A stretch of 64,000 nucleotides of DNA from an uncultured Collinsella sp. (lineage in GTDB: Bacteria; Actinomycetota; Coriobacteriia; Coriobacteriales; Coriobacteriaceae): the NCBI GenBank assembly GCA_900551665.1, contig URWW01000001.1:7434-71433 (forward strand), given 5' to 3'. Both the position numbers and the translations under genes were made by a program. Of this stretch, positions 55,861-64,000 are shown piece by piece. Below the pieces are notes generated by a model. It was not told the origin of the DNA and made no database searches. It worked only from the letters and a program-made list of their open reading frames with translations. Every line of letters begins with the position of its first letter. The stretch's first letter is position 1.

Positions 55861-58107
55861 TTAAGCGGACAGCGCCGGGTTGTCGCCGCAGTACTTCTCG
55901 AGAATGTGATCGTAGGTGCGGGTGCGCTTGTCAAAGGCAGCGCCGCCCTCGGTGAGCAGGCCGCGGGACTCGAGGTCCTCGGCGACGTCGTCCATACCGA
56001 GGTCCTTCAGGCACTCCTTGGTCGGGCAGCCGAGCTTCTCGTCCCAACCGAAGCGCTTGTAGAGCATGGTAAGGGCCTTCTTCCAGTCCTTACGCTCCAT
56101 CTTGTCGGTGCCGGGGGTGAAGGGCTCGATCTCGGGATCCTTCTCGAAGACCCACTCGGTGATGACGTCGTGGACGCCGCGCAGGTCGTTGCAACCCACG
56201 TTGCCGTCCTTGTCCTTCATGCCGCGGACCGTGTTGGCGCGCTGGAGGGTCATGATGCGCTCGCCGGCCTTGTACAGGTCGTCGATGGTGACCTTCTGGC
56301 CGGTGACAGCGGTGTAGAACTGGGCCTCAAGGTCCAGGTCGCCGCGGTAGTTGCGCTCCTTGGCAGGGGCCATGGCCATCGGCCACACCCAGTTGCACAG
56401 GACCAGGGAGTCATGCAGGACGTCGGTCACGATGCTCCACCAGGCGAACTCGGCCTTGGCCTCATTCATCTCGGTGTAATCCTTGACCGGGTCGATGGCG
56501 CCCTTGCCCCACATCTCGGTGGCCATCTCTTCCTTGAGCTCATACGGCAGGCCGCAGCCGTGGAAGTTGACGGCGGAGTGGATCATGTCGTCGCGGTTGA
56601 ACATCATGTTGTACAGACCGCCGACCTGACCGAAGGTCTCGATGGAGTGGTGGACCGGCCAACCGCGGTAGTTGATCAGCGCGGACTTGGCGTTGTCGAA
56701 CCAATCCATGCAATCCCACTCCTTGGCCCACACGATGGGACCATGGCCGAGCAGGGAGATCGGCTTGTTCTCAACGTCGTTGGAGGCAATGTCGAGCAGG
56801 ATCTTGACGAAGCTCGAGGGATCCTGGCCGTGGATGATGGCGTCGAAGTTGTACTCGGCCATCTGCTCGGCCGGAACGTGCTTGTCCAGGATGCCGGCGG
56901 AGTAGGTGTAAGCCAGATCGCGGTAGAGCTGGGCGTAGTTGCACCACAGACCCAGATCGTCAACGGTGGCGGAAATGAGCATGTTGTAGCTCACGGAGAG
57001 GTCGGACAGCGTCTTGCCGTCCTCCTCGAAGATGCCCTCGGCCTTGAGGAAGGACTGCATATAGGCAGAGAACGGGAAGCCGGGGACGCAGGTGTTGCCC
57101 TGGGACTCGTAGCCGGTCTTCTCCTGCACGTAGGGCACGTGGACCTGAGCGTAGCAGCGCACGGGGCAACCGTGGCAGCCGGCCATCTTGACCGTGTACT
57201 TCTCAGCAGCGGGGCCCATGTCCTTGGTGGACTTCATGCAGCGATAGCCCATGGTGTTGAGCTCGAACGGCTTGGGCTCGCCGGTCTCGATGGGGCCGCC
57301 CTCGGCGGCAGCCCAGTAGAGGCCCTTGCGAGCGGTCCAACGGGAACCGGCGTCGTAGTACTCGGCCCAGGACTGCTGGGTGCTCGGCACGACGTGGTTG
57401 TTGTTGGAGCCAATGACCTGGGAGATCATGTAGTCGGACAGGTCGGCGACCATCTGCGGGTCGGCGACGTGGCAGGCCTTGGTGCCGCGGACGACGACGG
57501 CCTTGAGGTTCTTGGAGCCGAGGACGGCACCCAGGCCGGCGCCGGCGGAGTGGGAACGGGTGTTCATCACGCAGGCGTAGGGCAGCAGGTTCTCACCGGC
57601 GAGGCCGATGGCGGCCACGCAGCACTCGGCACCGTGCTTCTTGCACAGGGCCTCGGTGGTCTCGCGAGTGCCCTTGCCCCACAGGGCGGAGGCGTCCTCG
57701 ATGCTGATCTTGTCGTCATCGATGAAGATGTAGCAGGGCTTGTCGGCCTTGCCCTCGATGATCAGGCCGTCGTGGCCGGAGTACTTGAGCATAGCGCCGA
57801 GCTGGCCGCCGCAGTGCATGTCGACCACGAGGTGGTCGGTGGTGAAGGTGGACAGGGACGCCCAGGTGGAGCGACCTGCCAGCGGCACGCCGGAACCGGT
57901 CAGAGGACCGACGGCGAGAACGACCTTGTTCTCCTCGTCCATCCAATCGACCTCGGGGCCGACCTCGTCGTACATGATCTTGTTCGCGAAGCCCATGCCA
58001 CCGATGTAGTCCTTCTGCATCTCGACATCGGACTCTTCGGTGATATCTCCGCTCGTGAGGTTGACGCGGGCGATCCAGCCAGCCCAACCGTAAGAGGTTT
58101 CAGCCAT
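55861..58107 (-). CDS. Aldehyde ferredoxin oxidoreductase family (tungsten/molybdenum) enzyme
   Basis: This 748-residue enzyme binds a bis-pterin tungsten or molybdenum and one 4Fe-4S cluster. The N-terminal domain has YIGGMGFANKIMYDEVG and VGPLTGSGVPLAGRS. The cluster cysteines are C311, C314 and C318 in AGCHGCPVRC, with a fourth near the C-terminal third in DSLVLCNW. The length is larger than archaeal AOR (about 605), closer to YdhV-type proteins. No export signal is seen, while its ferredoxin partner has a Tat signal. The substrate is unknown; aldehyde or carboxylic acid redox is the family role. Confidence 0.92.
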   Translation of the reverse strand: MAETSYGWAGWIARVNLTSGDITEESDVEMQKDYIGGMGFANKIMYDEVGPEVDWMDEENKVVLAVGPLTGSGVPLAGRSTWASLSTFTTDHLVVDMHCGGQLGAMLKYSGHDGLIIEGKADKPCYIFIDDDKISIEDASALWGKGTRETTEALCKKHGAECCVAAIGLAGENLLPYACVMNTRSHSAGAGLGAVLGSKNLKAVVVRGTKACHVADPQMVADLSDYMISQVIGSNNNHVVPSTQQSWAEYYDAGSRWTARKGLYWAAAEGGPIETGEPKPFELNTMGYRCMKSTKDMGPAAEKYTVKMAGCHGCPVRCYAQVHVPYVQEKTGYESQGNTCVPGFPFSAYMQSFLKAEGIFEEDGKTLSDLSVSYNMLISATVDDLGLWCNYAQLYRDLAYTYSAGILDKHVPAEQMAEYNFDAIIHGQDPSSFVKILLDIASNDVENKPISLLGHGPIVWAKEWDCMDWFDNAKSALINYRGWPVHHSIETFGQVGGLYNMMFNRDDMIHSAVNFHGCGLPYELKEEMATEMWGKGAIDPVKDYTEMNEAKAEFAWWSIVTDVLHDSLVLCNWVWPMAMAPAKERNYRGDLDLEAQFYTAVTGQKVTIDDLYKAGERIMTLQRANTVRGMKDKDGNVGCNDLRGVHDVITEWVFEKDPEIEPFTPGTDKMERKDWKKALTMLYKRFGWDEKLGCPTKECLKDLGMDDVAEDLESRGLLTEGGAAFDKRTRTYDHILEKYCGDNPALSA

Positions 58108-58119
58108 TGCGCTTCTCCT

Positions 58120-58845
58120 TTACTGGGCGATCTTGCCGCCGCCGACGAAGTCCTGGACTTCGCTGACGTAGGGCCACTTGATCTCGGAACGGGTGGGGCC
58201 GGAGGAGTGGTTAACGTTCTCCCACTTGATGAGCTCGAGAGCGCCGTTGGGGCACTGCTCGGCGCAGCGGCCGCAGGCAACGCACTTGGTGGACTTGTGC
58301 GTCTCGGTGTTGACCACGGGCATGTGCCACGGGCAGGCGGCCACGCAGGTGCCGCAGCCGACGCACTTCTCGGGATCCACGGTGCGGGTGCCGTCCTCGA
58401 GGGTCACGATGGCGGCGTGCGGGCACGAGGTCTGGCACAGGGCGGTGGTGCACATGTGGCACGCGCGGATCTGCCACTCGCACGAGTAGAACAGACCGTC
58501 GCAGGACTCCCAGTCGGAGCCGAACTGCAGGCCGTCATGCACGTGGATACGGGCGGCAGCGGGCTGAGAGGCGCCGTCGTTCTTGAGCGTGCACATCATC
58601 TCGCAGCGCTGGCAACCGGTGCAGCGAGCACGGTTGACCTTGAGCACGTGGGCCGGGGTCGCATAGTAGTCGACCTCGCCCTTGGAGCTCGTGGGGGCAG
58701 CAGCGGCGGTATCCGGGAGCAGCCCCAGCGCCACCATGCCCGCCACGAACGCGCCCGACACCTTCACAAACCCACGACGGGTAAAGAAGGAGTCGAGACG
58801 GTCCGCACCGGAGCCAACCTGCTCCATGGCGGTGTTCTCTTTCAT
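58120..58845 (-). CDS. Tat-signal polyferredoxin with four 4Fe-4S clusters
   Basis: This 241-residue electron-transfer subunit starts at 58845 (MKENTAMEQVG, GGGGAGGGA before it). A twin-arginine signal FTRRGFVKVSG lies at residues 21-31, then a hydrophobic stretch. Four cysteine groups follow: CTGCQRCEMMC, CHMCTTALCQTSCPH, CVGCGTCVAACPW and CVACGRCAEQCP. The set resembles E. coli YdhY, which is also next to an AOR-type protein. It ends 12 bases before the AOR start. I infer electrons pass AOR, ferredoxin, cytochrome or the reverse. Confidence 0.92.
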   Translation of the reverse strand: MKENTAMEQVGSGADRLDSFFTRRGFVKVSGAFVAGMVALGLLPDTAAAAPTSSKGEVDYYATPAHVLKVNRARCTGCQRCEMMCTLKNDGASQPAAARIHVHDGLQFGSDWESCDGLFYSCEWQIRACHMCTTALCQTSCPHAAIVTLEDGTRTVDPEKCVGCGTCVAACPWHMPVVNTETHKSTKCVACGRCAEQCPNGALELIKWENVNHSSGPTRSEIKWPYVSEVQDFVGGGKIAQ

Positions 58846-58975
58846 AGTTCCCTCCCCAAAAGGCTTCACGGGCGCCCCTGCGCCCATGGAACGTAAAAGC
58901 TGCGCGCATGGCGAAAATGCGCACATACAGACAGGTTCAATTATGCCTGAATAAATCGTTTAAGCCCCAGATGCT

Positions 58976-58999
58976 CATTATTCTATTTCGAGAATAATG
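58976..58999. promoter_or_regulatory. Inverted repeat upstream of the redox operon
   Basis: CATTATTCT, 6 bases, AGAATAATG: a 9-bp perfect inverted repeat about 130 bases before the ferredoxin start, in an AT-rich island. CATAAT on the minus strand (about 58945-58940) could be a -10. It may be an operator or a weak terminator for the IscU-like gene. Confidence 0.4.
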
Positions 59000-59075
59000 C
59001 CTTGATTCACGGGGTGTTGGGGAACGCGCATCCGTCGCAGCGCACACCCGATGGCCACCACGGCGGCCGCACTCA

Positions 59076-59669
59076 CTACTCGATTTCGCCCGCCTCGCGC
59101 AGCTCCTGATCGACACGCTCGTCACGCAGGGAGCAATTCTCGGTGAGAAGGCAGTTCGGGCACATGCTCTCGCAGCGAACGACCTCGTTGAGCTGGGCGA
59201 TCTCGTATCCCTTGATGCGCAGCAGGTAGTCGCCAATCAGCGCGCGCACGGCCTCCACCGCATAGGTGAGCGTGTACTTACGGCCGTTCGGCAGACCGCC
59301 GACCGCCTCCAGGATCTCCTCCTTGGTGATGGCGAGGGCCTCGTCGAACGTCTTCCCGCGCAGCATGGTGGCGAGGGCCGTGGCGCAGGCGATGGCGGCC
59401 AGGCAACCGTGGCTGCGAAAACCGACCTCGACGAACGTCTCGGTCTCGGGGTCGATCTCGGCAAACAGCTGCATCTGAACCGTGCCGCGCTTCTCCTTGC
59501 CAACGCTGCAAAATGCGTTGGCACCGTCTGGAATACCGCCGTTCTTGGCGTCGGCAATCAAATCGAGCGTACGCTCGGAATACTCGGTGATCGGGGCGTC
59601 ATTCTCGATCTGATACATATCGGGCGTGCGCAAAAACGGCGTGTCTTCGGTCAGGCGGCGCTTTGCCAT
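59076..59669 (-). CDS. IscU/NifU-like scaffold protein with C-terminal cysteine cluster
   Basis: Residues 30-150 follow the IscU fold: FCSVGKEKRGTVQMQLF with cysteine 54, and RSHGCLAAIACATALATML with cysteines 89 and 95. The third classical IscU cysteine (in the last helix) is absent. Residues 160-182 add a new cluster, C166, C170, C173 and C179 (RCESMCPNCLLTENCSL). The protein probably carries iron-sulfur clusters but is not a standard IscU. It lies upstream of the ferredoxin gene on the same strand, which suggests service to that operon. Start 59669 follows GGAAGG. Confidence 0.75.
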   Translation of the reverse strand: MAKRRLTEDTPFLRTPDMYQIENDAPITEYSERTLDLIADAKNGGIPDGANAFCSVGKEKRGTVQMQLFAEIDPETETFVEVGFRSHGCLAAIACATALATMLRGKTFDEALAITKEEILEAVGGLPNGRKYTLTYAVEAVRALIGDYLLRIKGYEIAQLNEVVRCESMCPNCLLTENCSLRDERVDQELREAGEIE

Positions 59670-59781
59670 GGCGATGGTTCCTTCCTATCGGGTTTCCCTG
59701 TCATTATCCCTATCAACGTGCAGCCGCGAAGGCGACTTTGTCATACCGCAAGATCTCGCGCGGCGTCGCATTCAGACTTTT

Positions 59782-60037
59782 GGTCGCGATATGCCACTCT
59801 GTCTCACGCTGGCAAATCGCGACCATTTTCTTGCGTGGACGAGCAGCGTTTTGGTCGCGATATGCCTCCCTATCATAAAGTGGCAAATCTCGACCCTTTT
59901 CAGATCCCAGCAAACGGCATTCTGGTCGCAATCTGCCTCGCTGTCGCACGCTAGCAGATTGCGACCATTCCCAAGTGCAAACAACCGAGATTTCAGTCGT
60001 AAAATGCCTAGCTGAAACAGGATGGCATTTTGCGACC
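59782..60037. repeat. Hairpin array B: four units at an exact 71-bp period
   Basis: Units lie at 59782-59824, 59853-59895, 59924-59966 and 59995-60037. Every unit is 14-nt arm, 15-nt loop, 14-nt arm, with a 28-base spacer. Arms follow GGTCGC....TGCC and GGCA....CGACC. Unit 3 has CAATCTG pairing with CAGATTG and unit 4 AAAATG with CATTTT, so sequence changes while pairing is kept. The spacers are not alike. It fills the 390-base gap 59670-60059. It is the same family as array A. Confidence 0.93.
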
Positions 60038-60059
60038 ACCCATCCTTCGCGGCGAACCT

Positions 60060-60830
60060 TTACGGGTTGCGGAACTTCTCCACCCCGTACCACTCCGCAA
60101 GGGCCTTTCCCTGCGCGGGGCTCAGATGTCGCGTGGAATAGAAGAACGATTCGTTCAGGCTCGTTGTGGTGATCTCGATATCCGCATATGCCTCGTCGTT
60201 CATCGCCCGCTCATACAGACCGGCCACTTTCGATGCCGACCACAGATACGGCTGGTTCAGGAAATCAGAGGCGGCCACCGGACGCGGATACACGCGCGAC
60301 TCGGTGCGCACCACATCGGCAAACGTCGCCAAATCGTCGCCCTCCGCCGTATTGAACAGCGCATGGGCAAAACTGTGTGACATAAGCGGCTTGGAATACA
60401 GGTAGATGCCGGATTTGCCGTACAGGATAACGATGTCCGTCACCTCCGGCTCGGGAAGTGGATCGTCCAACCCAAGTTCATCGAGCTCAGGGCGATCGTC
60501 GTATCCCAACGGAAGGTCCTGCTTTCCCATGGCGGGGGTGTCCTCAGCGTGGGGGTGCTCCTCAATGAACGCAAGGAGCTCCTCGGCAAAGGTGCGGGCA
60601 TCGGTTCCCGCAGGGGCGAACGCACGCTTGACCCAGCGGTCCGGCGTGGTGAGCTTTCCGTCGCGCGATCGGGCGCGCAGATCCGCGAGCGCCTGATCGG
60701 CGGCTATCAGCCAATCGTTGCGCGCATGGATCGCAGTGAGCTCCTCATCGGAAGTCCGTTCCGTCTCTTCAGCGTGCCCATCGTCGACCGGCGTCTCGGC
60801 GGCATCCGCCATTTCGAGTTGATCGCTCAT
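60060..60830 (-). CDS. Uncharacterised soluble protein
   Basis: This 256-residue protein matches no family I recognise. The N-terminal 35 residues are acidic and low-complexity. The middle (DWLIAADQALADLRARSRDG) is helical and charged. The C-terminal half has VTDIVILYGKSGIYLYSKPLM and SFAHALFNTAEGDDLATFADVV, with a hydrophobic beta strand that looks like a fold core. The last part contains LNESFFYSTRHLSPAQGKALAEW. There is no signal or membrane helix. It stands between array B and the typA terminator. Confidence 0.7.
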   Translation of the reverse strand: MSDQLEMADAAETPVDDGHAEETERTSDEELTAIHARNDWLIAADQALADLRARSRDGKLTTPDRWVKRAFAPAGTDARTFAEELLAFIEEHPHAEDTPAMGKQDLPLGYDDRPELDELGLDDPLPEPEVTDIVILYGKSGIYLYSKPLMSHSFAHALFNTAEGDDLATFADVVRTESRVYPRPVAASDFLNQPYLWSASKVAGLYERAMNDEAYADIEITTTSLNESFFYSTRHLSPAQGKALAEWYGVEKFRNP

Positions 60831-60859
60831 GCATTACCTCAACCTGTCAGCCCCGCACG

Positions 60860-60923
60860 AAAAAAGACGGGGTCAATCCGTACGCATGCCAGTGTACCAG
60901 CATACATGCGAATCGACCCCGTC
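60860..60923 (-). terminator. Large terminator hairpin after typA
   Basis: In minus direction GACGGGGTC (60923-60915) pairs with GACCCCGTC (60874-60866). Further inner pairing forms between CGCATGTATGC and GGCATGCG, and the stem runs into TTTTTTCG. It starts 37 bases past the typA stop. Confidence 0.92.
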
Positions 60924-60959
60924 CCCTATCGAACGTTCGACATCGCGTCCGAGGGCGCC

Positions 60960-62789
<1,830 letters not shown>

Positions 62790-63014
62790 GGGCGTCCCCT
62801 ATCCATATTCTGGCCTCACGCAAGCCAATTCCGATGAGCGTGATAATTACTCGGTAATCGGGTTATCGTAACGGCGGTATTGTAGTTGTTGTAGCTACGC
62901 TAAATGCGCTTCACCAGCGGATTTGCCGCCACTACACATAATCTGAAACTATGGGTCAATATGAGCCGTTGGCAAAACGGTTCACCAAGGCAATGTCAAC
63001 GGAATTGTCCCGAC

Positions 63015-63359
63015 TTAAAGAAGGGCAGGCTCCTCGCCGGCAGGCTCCGGATCGCACCAGCGGAAATCCTCACCGGACCCCGCCCCCTCGTATAGCACGT
63101 AAGCGGAGTAGCCCATGGACATGCCGCGCTGATAAAAACTCACGATGACGGCGTCCTGGAACTCGCAATCAAGCTCGACGCCGCCGGCATACGCAATGGC
63201 ATACCGGTCGAGCGGACCGACATGGTCGGATTGTATGCCGGAAGCATTGGTCTCGATGAAATGCTGAGCACCCTCGAGACAGGCCTCGGGACCGTCCTCA
63301 GTGAAGCACGCCTGATATCTATTGGCATTGGCATCCTCCACGCACAGCACAACGCCGAG
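63015..63359 (-). CDS. Uncharacterised protein, N-terminus cut off by a sequence join
   Basis: The C-terminal ~115 residues read well on the minus strand: LGVVLCVEDANANRYQACFT, then YAIAYAGGVELDCEFQDAVI and SMGYSAYVLYEGAGSGEDFR. The character is that of the Coriobacteriia part of the window. The open frame continues to 63614, but those codons are antisense to gyrB and cannot be its true N-terminus. Family unknown. The real gene must begin on sequence absent from this window. Confidence 0.6.
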   Translation of the reverse strand, partial: LGVVLCVEDANANRYQACFTEDGPEACLEGAQHFIETNASGIQSDHVGPLDRYAIAYAGGVELDCEFQDAVIVSFYQRGMSMGYSAYVLYEGAGSGEDFRWCDPEPAGEEPALL

Positions 63360-63385
63360 ATCATCTCCATCGGCAAGCGCGGGGT
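63340..63385. other. Join between two unrelated genomes
   Basis: Left of here a minus-strand gene of the main genome reads sensibly; right of here a plus-strand GyrB C-terminus reads sensibly. Neither continues across. The exact join lies within about 45 bases. See findings. Confidence 0.8.
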
Positions 63386-63605
63386 GGAAATCACGCGATT
63401 CAAAGGGTTGGGTGAAATGGATGCCAAGGACTTGTTCAAGACGACGATGGACCCGGAACGGCGCGAGCTGCTCCGCGTCATCCTGAACGATGACAACGCC
63501 GTCAGGGCCGATGAAATGTTCACCATCCTGATGGGGGATGTGGTGGAACCCCGCAAGAATTACATCGTGGATCATGCCCTCAATGTCCGCAACCTTGACA
63601 TTTAA
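63360..63605 (+). CDS. gyrB: DNA gyrase subunit B, C-terminal fragment, foreign to the window
   Basis: About 81 residues of GyrB remain: [39 protein letters not shown] and the invariant end [17 protein letters not shown]. The [10 protein letters not shown] and DAKDLF motifs are the Toprim-tail signature that contacts GyrA. The upstream ~700 residues are missing because of the join. It is followed after 23 bases by gyrA, a common gyrB-gyrA order. Base composition is lower in GC than the neighbouring genes. Confidence 0.92.
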   Translation: MISIGKRGVEITRFKGLGEMDAKDLFKTTMDPERRELLRVILNDDNAVRADEMFTILMGDVVEPRKNYIVDHALNVRNLDI

Positions 63606-63628
63606 CCCCCGCACTCTCTTTCAGCACC

Positions 63629-64000
63629 ATGGAAAATAATAGAATCAAACCGGTGGATGTAGCCAGTGAGCTCTCCACTTCTTTCCTGGACTACTCCATG
63701 TCCGTCATCATCTCCCGCGCCCTGCCGGACGTGAGAGACGGCCTCAAACCTTCCCAGCGGCGCATCCTGTACGCCATGAAGGAACTCAATCTGTCCCCTG
63801 GGGGCAAGACCCGCAAATGCTCCAAAATCGTGGGCGACACGATGGGTAACTACCACCCTCACGGGGATGCCGCCATTTACGGCACCCTGGTGAACATGGC
63901 GCAGGACTGGTCCATGCGGGATATTCTCGTGATCGGCCAGGGCAACTTCGGCACGCCGGACGGAGACCCCCCCGCCGCTGCCCGATACACGGAAGCCAAG
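63629..64000 (+). CDS. gyrA: DNA gyrase subunit A, N-terminal part (runs off window)
   Basis: ATG at 63629 ([20 protein letters not shown]) opens 124 codons to the window end. It has [40 protein letters not shown] and [20 protein letters not shown]. The last covers the quinolone-resistance region just before the catalytic tyrosine (RYTEAK at the edge). [13 protein letters not shown] with threonine and asparagine, rather than VGDVMGKYHPHGD, fits the Verrucomicrobia/Chlamydiae group. That placement is from memory of family patterns. Confidence 0.93.
   Translation, partial: MENNRIKPVDVASELSTSFLDYSMSVIISRALPDVRDGLKPSQRRILYAMKELNLSPGGKTRKCSKIVGDTMGNYHPHGDAAIYGTLVNMAQDWSMRDILVIGQGNFGTPDGDPPAAARYTEAK

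Noticed and set aside
63015..63614. 199-codon protein on the minus strand
   Set aside because: Only the C-terminal part (to about 63,360) is real. The N-terminal part is antisense to gyrB across the chimeric join.

Overview
The window reads as a high-GC Coriobacteriia-type chromosome, most like a gut Collinsella or a near relative. This is inference from protein style, dense mostly minus-strand gene packing, strong AGGAGG-type ribosome sites and gene content; no database search was possible. About the last 640 bases are different. From roughly 63,360 they carry the 3' end of a gyrB and the 5' part of a gyrA that look Verrucomicrobia/Chlamydiae-like, joined in the middle of an unrelated minus-strand gene. 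I read this as a chimeric join, most likely an assembly artefact.

Layout. 1-5,800 (minus): F1Fo ATP synthase operon, in transcript order atpI-like, atpB, E, F, H, A, G, D (atpD runs off the left edge). 6,140-9,000: upp, rpiB and glpK. 9,230-13,800: translation quality genes prfA, prmC, a PatB/MalY-type lyase and a Sua5-type tRNA threonylcarbamoylation enzyme, with a possible leader peptide before prfA. 13,810-19,200: a LacX/GalM-type epimerase, divergent from a MarR regulator that leads a heterodimeric ABC exporter. 19,359-25,127 (minus): a complete variant cytochrome c maturation operon, ccmE-F-A-B-C-D, with a Cys-type CcmE and no CcmG/H/I. 25,268-29,754: coaX, a folP-folK fusion, a sirtuin and an AP endonuclease. 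29,771-33,915: an ECF vitamin transporter (T, fused A-A', S) downstream of prs. 34,171-38,891: glmU, pth and the NfnAB electron-bifurcating transhydrogenase. 39,308-42,992: a CmpB-type membrane protein, a MoaE-like protein, a class B sortase and purE. 43,219-47,998: carA and carB. 48,301: tRNA-Lys(UUU). 48,869-54,854: an M29 aminopeptidase, a frameshifted membrane protein, a two-component system split by a terminator and a repeat, a Tat lipoprotein and a TSCPD protein. 55,162-59,669: a redox module of Tat-exported ferredoxin, tungsten-type aldehyde oxidoreductase and a five-haem cytochrome, preceded by an IscU-like protein. 60,060-62,789: an unknown protein and typA.

The ccm operon supplies the haem attachment that the five-haem cytochrome needs. 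MoaE points to pterin cofactor synthesis that the aldehyde oxidoreductase would use. NfnAB links ferredoxin, NADH and NADPH pools, and the ATP synthase uses the ion gradient. Together they suggest an anaerobe with a small respiratory chain built on ferredoxin and multihaem cytochromes.

The most unusual non-coding features are two arrays of four hairpins each (40,686-40,952 and 59,782-60,037). Every hairpin has 14-nt arms and a 15-nt loop, repeating at 71 bp in six of the seven intervals. A second family of REP/REPIN-like palindromes with a GGGAC core occurs at five places next to gene 3' ends.
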